DNA of 64,000 nucleotides from Bacteriovorax sp. Seq25_V (GTDB lineage: Bacteria; Bdellovibrionota; Bacteriovoracia; Bacteriovoracales; Bacteriovoracaceae). The number at the start of each line of letters is the position of its first letter. Position 1 is the stretch's first letter. A program made the position numbers and the translations under genes. The stretch is from positions 186,001 to 250,000 of the forward strand of contig NZ_AUNI01000021.1 in assembly GCF_000447795.1 (NCBI RefSeq), read 5' to 3'. The notes beneath the pieces are model-generated. The model saw only the letters and a list, made by a program, of their open reading frames with translations, did not search any database and had not been told where the DNA came from. Below, in pieces: positions 60,202-64,000 of this stretch.

Positions 60202-60789
60202 GTGTCTTTTGTAAATTACAAGACTAAAGAAATTAATTGTAAGATAGTTTATTACGGCCCAGGCCTGGGTGGTAAGACGACTAATATTCAATACGTATAT
60301 AAGAAGTCTGCTGGAGAGAATAAGGGAGAGATGGTTTCTCTTAATTCAGAGAATGAAAGAACTATCTTCTTTGATTTTCTTCCATTAGATTTGGGAGAGA
60401 TTAGAGGATTTAGAACTCGCTTTCATCTCTATACTGTTCCAGGGCAAGTTTTCTATGAATCTTCACGTAAGTTAATCTTACGTGGTGTTGATGGAGTGGT
60501 TTTCGTTGCAGATAGCCAGCTTGAAAGAATGGAAGCAAATATCGAAAGTTTAAAAAGCTTGCAGTCTAATCTTGCTGAGCAAGGTTATGATATTGAAAAA
60601 ATCCCTCTTGTTTTTCAGTGGAACAAAAGAGATCTTCCAAATGTTTCGTCTGTTGAAGATATGAGCTTAACTCTTAATCAGTATCAACGTCCTGAGTTTG
60701 AAGGTGTTGCAACTAAGGGCGACGGAGTTTTCACAACTCTAAAATCAATTACGAAGCTTGTTCTGATGAATTTAAAAGGTGGTCTATGA
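60202..60789 (+). CDS. mglA: MglA-family small GTPase
   Basis: 195 aa Ras-like GTPase of the MglA group. P-loop GPGLGGKTT (19-27), switch-II TVPGQ (78-82, where Ras has DTAGQ) and NKRD (141-144) are the expected MglA variants. GTG start with GGAGGAAGA. In myxobacteria and Bdellovibrio, MglA sets polarity of motility and invasion machinery. It closes the dnaX-ebfC-recR run and its 3' end overlaps the convergent hydrolase by 6 bp. Confidence 0.93.
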   Translation: MSFVNYKTKEINCKIVYYGPGLGGKTTNIQYVYKKSAGENKGEMVSLNSENERTIFFDFLPLDLGEIRGFRTRFHLYTVPGQVFYESSRKLILRGVDGVVFVADSQLERMEANIESLKSLQSNLAEQGYDIEKIPLVFQWNKRDLPNVSSVEDMSLTLNQYQRPEFEGVATKGDGVFTTLKSITKLVLMNLKGGL

Positions 60790-62046
60790 AACTAGACCCT
60801 TGTAGTTCAGATATATAATTAAAGATTCTAGAAGCGCTTCTTGGCAGAAATAGCTAGAGCGCGTTCCAACTAAGTGATGACCACGAATAATTCCAAGATT
60901 TGTTCCCTTATCAAAATAATAAGGGAATAAAGAATTTTCAGCATCAACAACACCATCATTTTTCATGTTACTTTTTAAAAAACCCTTGGCAAGCATCATC
61001 CAAACATGACTTTGGTACCATTCACTTTCAAAACCAATTGCAGTGTAAAAAAGCTTGCTAGGAAGTTTCTCATGATTTTTTCTAAGCCATGGACGTTGAA
61101 ATGTAGATGAGATTGATTTTTGAAACTCTTTTGCCATTACATCTGTTTTTTCATTCAACGCTTTATAAATTTTTGTATCTGAAAAATTATGAACTGAGTT
61201 TAAAACTTTGAACATTCTACTGTTTAGATGATCAGAGCCTAGTAGAGGTGAAGCGATAGTCGATATTCCAAGTATATGTTGATTTGCAAAATCAGCATTC
61301 TCTTTTAAGAAATGAAGAGAATCAAGTCCACCTTTAGAATAACAAATAAACCAGAGTTTTTGCTTTGGATGTTTTCTAACGTAGGACTTAACTTGTCTGT
61401 CTAGTAGCTTTGCATTGTGTTCACAAGACTTGAACCCATTCACGCGAGGAGTGAAATATTCAATACCATATTTCTCTTGAAGGTGAATTGCCGCTCTTTC
61501 AAATGCCGCCGAAGAAAACAACTCATTAAATACTCCTGGTACTAATACCAGTGTGCAATTAAGACGTGGAATTTCAAGCATTGGCTTGTGATCTGGATAG
61601 TAGAACGAGTACTCAATCTCATTATAGATAGTTTTAAAAATTTCTTCATCGCTAAATTCTTCAATGGTATTACCTTGAGACACTCTTTTAAGAATGCTCG
61701 CCTGGCTAGGTGTCATTTCAGCAAGATCACCCTTATTTGTGAAGTCGATCATTGAAACAAGATAACGAAGAGTTGACTGACCAATCCATACACCAGAGTT
61801 TAGTAGGTTTCGAAGAAGGAAAACCGCCTCTCGCGGGCTTGGGTTTGACGTCAGCGATTTTAATTTATTCTGAAGATCAGTTTTTGAAAACTTTGTCGCA
61901 TCTCTAAGAAATGACTTTGAGCGTGAAATGCGTGATTTATACCGACTCGTTTTGTTCTTAACGAGGTCAATATTTTCATAAAAATGTTTATTCAATTTAA
62001 AGTCTAAATCAGTCATATTCTTTATAAGAAAAACTTTAAAGATCAC
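60784..62046 (-). CDS. Alpha/beta-hydrolase (lipase-like) protein
   Basis: 420 aa without a signal peptide. Nucleophile elbow ICYSKGGLD (Ser237), preceded by LVLVPGVFNEL (oxyanion strand), with NDGVVDAEN (Asp about 367) and GHHLVG (His about 392) completing a triad. A ~160-residue charged helical N-terminal region is extra. Start taken as GTG 62046, with AAGG just upstream; ATG 62016 is the alternative. TATAAT (62067-62062, minus strand) is a plausible -10. Confidence 0.75.
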   Translation of the reverse strand: MIFKVFLIKNMTDLDFKLNKHFYENIDLVKNKTSRYKSRISRSKSFLRDATKFSKTDLQNKLKSLTSNPSPREAVFLLRNLLNSGVWIGQSTLRYLVSMIDFTNKGDLAEMTPSQASILKRVSQGNTIEEFSDEEIFKTIYNEIEYSFYYPDHKPMLEIPRLNCTLVLVPGVFNELFSSAAFERAAIHLQEKYGIEYFTPRVNGFKSCEHNAKLLDRQVKSYVRKHPKQKLWFICYSKGGLDSLHFLKENADFANQHILGISTIASPLLGSDHLNSRMFKVLNSVHNFSDTKIYKALNEKTDVMAKEFQKSISSTFQRPWLRKNHEKLPSKLFYTAIGFESEWYQSHVWMMLAKGFLKSNMKNDGVVDAENSLFPYYFDKGTNLGIIRGHHLVGTRSSYFCQEALLESLIIYLNYKGLVS

Positions 62047-62125
62047 TACCTTCGAAGTAACATTATACAGAATTAAAATTTTGGCACTCTAATAGGCCAG
62101 AAGTCAAATTTGTAGGAGAGACTGT

Positions 62126-62965
62126 ATGCAAAAGTTAGGTATTATTGGTGGAAGTGGTATTTATTCTTTAGATAATATTAAGATTGTTGCAGAGCATATT
62201 GTTGAAACACCATTTGGAGCACCAAGTGATGCAGTTATTCAGGCTGAGGTTAATGGAGCTGAGTGTTACTTTTTGCCAAGGCACGCACGCGGTCATAAAA
62301 TTCTCCCACATGAAGTAAATTATAGAGCGAATATATATGCCCTTAAAAAATTAGGTGTTGATGTGATCATTAGTGTGTCAGCTGTTGGATCACTGAAAGA
62401 AGAGCATGCCCCGACTCACTTTGTACTTCCTGATCAGTTTATTGACTGGACAAAAGGTAAGAGAGAGAGAACTTTCTTTGGTGAAGGTATCGTTGCTCAT
62501 GTGTCGACAGCTTACCCTGTAGAAAAAGTTCTTCAAGAAAGAATTCATAAAACTTGTATGGAGCTTGATATTAATGCCCATAAAGGCGGAAGTTATATCT
62601 GTATCGAAGGCCCACAATTTTCTTCGAGAGCAGAGTCGGAACTATATCGTTCATTCGGAGCTTCAGTTATTGGTATGACAAACGTACCAGAGTCTTATCT
62701 TGCGAAAGAGGCGGGAATTGCTTATGCAACAATTGCAATGGTTACAGATTATGACTGTTGGAAAGAAGAGCATTGTGCTGTTGATGAAATTATGAAAGTT
62801 ATGACAACTAATAATCAAACAGTGCAGAAGTTAATTCTAAAGCTCATCCCAGATCTGGTAGCAAACCCAATTTCATTTGTAAAAGAGAATGCTGTGGGTG
62901 TGATGACTCCTAAAGACCTTTGGACAGAAGCTCAAAAAGAGTGGATGGAAGTGATTTTAAAATAA
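62126..62965 (+). CDS. mtnP: S-methyl-5'-thioadenosine phosphorylase
   Basis: 279 aa purine phosphorylase family 2. N-terminal GIIGGSGIY, RHARGHKILPHEVNYRAN, SAVGSLKEE, IEGPQFSSRAES and GMTNVPESYLAKEAGI are MTAP motifs. It splits methylthioadenosine to adenine and methylthioribose-1-phosphate in methionine salvage. GGAGAG precedes the ATG. The TAA overlaps the rsmH ATG. Confidence 0.92.
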   Translation: MQKLGIIGGSGIYSLDNIKIVAEHIVETPFGAPSDAVIQAEVNGAECYFLPRHARGHKILPHEVNYRANIYALKKLGVDVIISVSAVGSLKEEHAPTHFVLPDQFIDWTKGKRERTFFGEGIVAHVSTAYPVEKVLQERIHKTCMELDINAHKGGSYICIEGPQFSSRAESELYRSFGASVIGMTNVPESYLAKEAGIAYATIAMVTDYDCWKEEHCAVDEIMKVMTTNNQTVQKLILKLIPDLVANPISFVKENAVGVMTPKDLWTEAQKEWMEVILK

Positions 62966-63975
62966 TGACATATACGGAACACTACTCTGTATTAAAGAAA
63001 GAATGCCTTGATCTATTGTATGAAGGTATTAGTGATGATCCTTCGTATCGTCCGCTTTTTGCTGACTGTACATTTGGGGGAGGCGGTCACTCACTTGCGA
63101 TTGTCGAAAGAGATAAACGTTCTTCGCTTATTTCTTTTGATCAAGACCCTGATGCATTAAGAAATGGTCGTGAACTAATTGCGGCGAGAAATATTGGGGA
63201 TAGACTTCATCTCGTCGATTCAAACTTTGTTCATTTTGAAGAAGTGGTAAAGAACCAGAAAGCTGAACTTCTCGAAGGCCATGGTGGTCTCGATGGCGTG
63301 TTACTTGATCTCGGTGTTTCCTCTCATCATTTCGATGCTGGTGATAGAGGTTTTTCGTTTCGAATGGAAGCACCTCTCGATATGAGAATGGATTTTGATA
63401 ATGATGAAATCCAAACAGCAAAAGATATTATTAATAACTATAGTGGTGAAGAACTTTCAAAAATCTTCTATGCCTTTGGTGAAGAGAAATTTACAAAGAA
63501 GATTGTTGCAAATATTCTCGAGAAGAGATTAATTGCCCCTATAGAGACAACAACTGAGTTAGCGGAACTTATTCGTGAGAGTTATCCCGCTAAACTACGT
63601 TATGGAAAGATACATCCTGCTACTAAATGTTTTCAGGCCTTGAGAATTGAGGTGAATAAGGAGTTATCGGTATTAACCGACGTGATTCCTCAGATAATTC
63701 CTTTATTAAAAAAAGGTGGTAAACTATTAGTAATAACATTCCATTCTCTTGAGGATAGGATTGTGAAGCATGAATTTAAAAATTATGAACTTAAAGAAGA
63801 TGGTGTTCTTTGTGAAGTGGTGACGAAAAAGCCGATTATTCCATCCGATGAGGAAATAAAAGAAAATTCACGCTCAAGAAGTGCTAAACTAAGAGTGCTA
63901 AGAAGAATCGAAAGCAAAAGAGTAAAGAGCAAGAATAAGTATGCTCAGTTTTCTAAGATAGGAGAACAAGAATGA
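62965..63975 (+). CDS. rsmH: 16S rRNA m4C1402 methyltransferase
   Basis: 336 aa. HYSVLKKECLDLL N-terminus, SAM-binding DCTFGGGGHSLAI and FDQDPDAL, then GVLLDLGVSSHHFD, RGFSFRMEAPLDMRMD, HPATKCFQALRIEVN and ITFHSLEDRIVKHEF are complete RsmH motifs. ATG 62965 is chosen because it overlaps the mtnP stop (TAATG) and gives the family N-terminus. First gene of the usual division/wall cluster. Confidence 0.96.
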   Translation: MTYTEHYSVLKKECLDLLYEGISDDPSYRPLFADCTFGGGGHSLAIVERDKRSSLISFDQDPDALRNGRELIAARNIGDRLHLVDSNFVHFEEVVKNQKAELLEGHGGLDGVLLDLGVSSHHFDAGDRGFSFRMEAPLDMRMDFDNDEIQTAKDIINNYSGEELSKIFYAFGEEKFTKKIVANILEKRLIAPIETTTELAELIRESYPAKLRYGKIHPATKCFQALRIEVNKELSVLTDVIPQIIPLLKKGGKLLVITFHSLEDRIVKHEFKNYELKEDGVLCEVVTKKPIIPSDEEIKENSRSRSAKLRVLRRIESKRVKSKNKYAQFSKIGEQE

Positions 63976-64000
63976 CCTCAGGGACGAGAGCTCAAAGAAG
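63972..64000 (+). CDS. Start of next gene, possibly ftsL (partial)
   Basis: ATG 63972 overlaps the rsmH TGA (ATGA); nine codons plus two bases remain, starting Met-Thr-Ser-Gly-Thr-Arg. In most bacteria ftsL follows rsmH; that is the only basis for the suggestion. Confidence 0.4.

Noticed and set aside
1-64000. CRISPR array
   Set aside because: No series of regularly spaced short repeats was found; the only sizeable direct repeat is the two-copy 92-bp sequence.

Overview
The window is a low-GC, gene-dense bacterial chromosome segment. Gene content fits a predatory deltaproteobacterium-like lineage (Bdellovibrionota; most like Bacteriovorax/Halobacteriovorax). The reasons are the MglA GTPase with a roadblock-type partner, many signal-peptide and lipoprotein genes without familiar domains, the AT-rich composition, and a complex I locus beside cell-envelope glycosylation genes. 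This placement is inference from gene content; no 16S rRNA is present.

Layout. 1-3 kb: secreted or lipoprotein genes, including a degenerate trypsin-like lipoprotein. 3-13 kb: envelope carbohydrate genes, with divergent GT-C-like and DPM1-like glycosyltransferases, an overlapping minus-strand operon (UDPGP-type nucleotidyltransferase, glycosyltransferase, rmlA-rmlC-rmlD-rmlB for dTDP-L-rhamnose), and galE. 13-16 kb: ribD-ribE-ribB-ribH. 16.2-16.9 kb: a single Y1 (RAYT-like) transposase and a tiny hydrophobic-peptide gene with a structured leader. 17-27 kb: minus-strand maintenance genes (SpoU methyltransferase, uvrA, pdxA, SurA-like and parvulin chaperones, mfd). 27-34.7 kb: complex I membrane-arm genes nuoA-H-J-K-L-M-N, without the peripheral-arm genes. 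34.7-39.7 kb: seven abutting or overlapping membrane genes that, read by eye, are strongly diverged and shortened copies of nuoA-H-J-K-L-M-N in the same order. 39.7-47.6 kb: GYF_2/TPR protein, two tRNA-Ser genes, a metalloprotease/propeller/beta-barrel outer-membrane protein and a GT22 mannosyltransferase. 47.8-52 kb: histidine kinase and receiver, tRNA-Arg(ACG), tcdA, a PilZ-like protein and tadA. 52.15-55.25 kb: a decayed integrative element at tRNA-Ser(GGA), bounded by a 92-bp direct repeat and carrying a serine-recombinase remnant and an MccE/MccF-like gene pair. 55.4-64 kb: a secreted protein, SRP RNA, dnaX-ybaB-recR-roadblock-mglA, an alpha/beta hydrolase, mtnP, rsmH and the start of the next gene.

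The most notable observation is the second, degenerate complex I membrane module co-transcribed with the canonical one. It keeps gene order and scattered family signatures but has lost most proton-path, quinone-site and hinge residues, while every reading frame stays open. Two genome-style features recur. At least six genes have a -10-like TANNNT exactly six bases before the start codon and no Shine-Dalgarno, which predicts leaderless mRNAs. All six convergent native protein-gene pairs overlap at their stop codons. All homology calls are from reading the translated sequence; no searches were run.
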